Assembly: GCA_030141605.1 (NCBI GenBank)
Contig: JAQGDQ010000837.1
Coordinates: 1-27,500, forward strand
From: Tubiluchus corallicola
Taxonomy: Eukaryota; Priapulida; Priapulimorpha; Priapulimorphida; Tubiluchidae
Reading direction: 5' to 3'
DNA length: 27,500 bases
Part shown: positions 27,298-27,500 of the stretch, in pieces
How the letters are laid out: the number at the start of each line of letters is the position of its first letter
Numbering within the stretch: the first letter of the stretch is position 1
Notes under the pieces: generated by a model
The model's input: only the letters and a program-made list of their open reading frames with translations
What the model was told of the DNA's origin: nothing
The model's database searches: none
Position numbers and translations under genes: made by a program

Positions 27298-27500
27298 AAA
27301 CCCCTCCTCCGGAAGGCAGAAAGTCAACCCTTCTATACATAAACGACGATATTTCACGACAATTACATAAAAAATAAGAGATTACATAGAGATACACGAC
27401 TTTTTTATGTTACAAAAAGACACGTACACAACACTATTAAACTACATACCAGTGTCTTACGTACTGCAGTTCAGTTTATGAATGCGTAGTTCAATTATTT
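27298..27500. other. Window edge, unassigned
   Basis: CCCCTCCTCCGGAAGGCAG is a GC-rich patch just outside the retrotransposon homology. It may be more of that element, but no conserved RT motif can be read. Confidence 0.35.

Overview
The window looks like AT-rich nuclear DNA of an invertebrate animal. Short exons with GT-AG borders are scattered between large introns. Most of the remaining sequence is debris of non-LTR retrotransposons and non-autonomous DNA transposons (hAT, pogo/Tigger, piggyBac and Mutator types), tRNA-derived SINEs and microsatellites. The phylum cannot be fixed from sequence alone. No prokaryotic operon structure, CRISPR array, complete virus, rRNA or tRNA gene is visible.

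Gene layout. All recognisable host exons are on the minus strand. (1) At 4471-4743 lies the first coding exon of a RILP-like (RH1-domain) Rab-effector protein. A weak candidate for its last exon is at 3290-3340. (2) At 8315-12508 a three-exon gene for a small secreted cysteine-containing protein (169 aa) can be assembled completely, with a TATA box, splice sites in matching phase and a poly(A) signal. I do not recognise its family. (3) Orphan exon candidates (11127-11212, about 9539-9587, 7770-7899) lie among the exons of gene 2 on the same strand and may belong to another gene. (4) At 23614-25869 are the last two coding exons of a FYVE zinc-finger protein of the RUFY/EEA1 type. The upstream exons are outside the window.

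Main observation. The intron between the two FYVE exons is almost filled by about 31 tandem copies of a 60-bp unit. That unit is the exon-intron border of the FYVE exon itself: 42 bp of coding sequence (CRNCKQSFSVTRRK) plus the first 18 bp of the intron, including the 5' splice site. The host gene therefore carries about 31 serial copies of one of its own splice donors and half a zinc finger. A second, unrelated array at 12654-13502 (14 copies) also has a 60-bp unit. Read on the minus strand it can likewise be split into a 42-nt open segment and an 18-nt GT...AG segment, and it ends about 55 bp upstream of the TATA box of the secreted-protein gene.

Repeat layout. 1-275, 1866-2460 and 20390-21005 are 3' ends of one non-LTR family. 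272-1345 and 5950-7468 form an inverted repeat enclosing the RILP-like exon. 5395-6763 and 19924-22560 are two copies of one larger segment. 8697-9405, 10830-10920, 12085-12433, 13620-13982, 16452-17090 and 26957-27297 are or resemble non-LTR 3' ends; four of these six show a clear terminal hairpin, and four end in a clear simple-repeat tail. Cut-and-paste elements with visible ends are at 4981-5325, 6369-6763, 14369-14813, 15096-15582, 17930-18390, 22167-22560 and 26037-26700. A probable solo LTR or promoter with perfect heat-shock elements is at 19370-19690.
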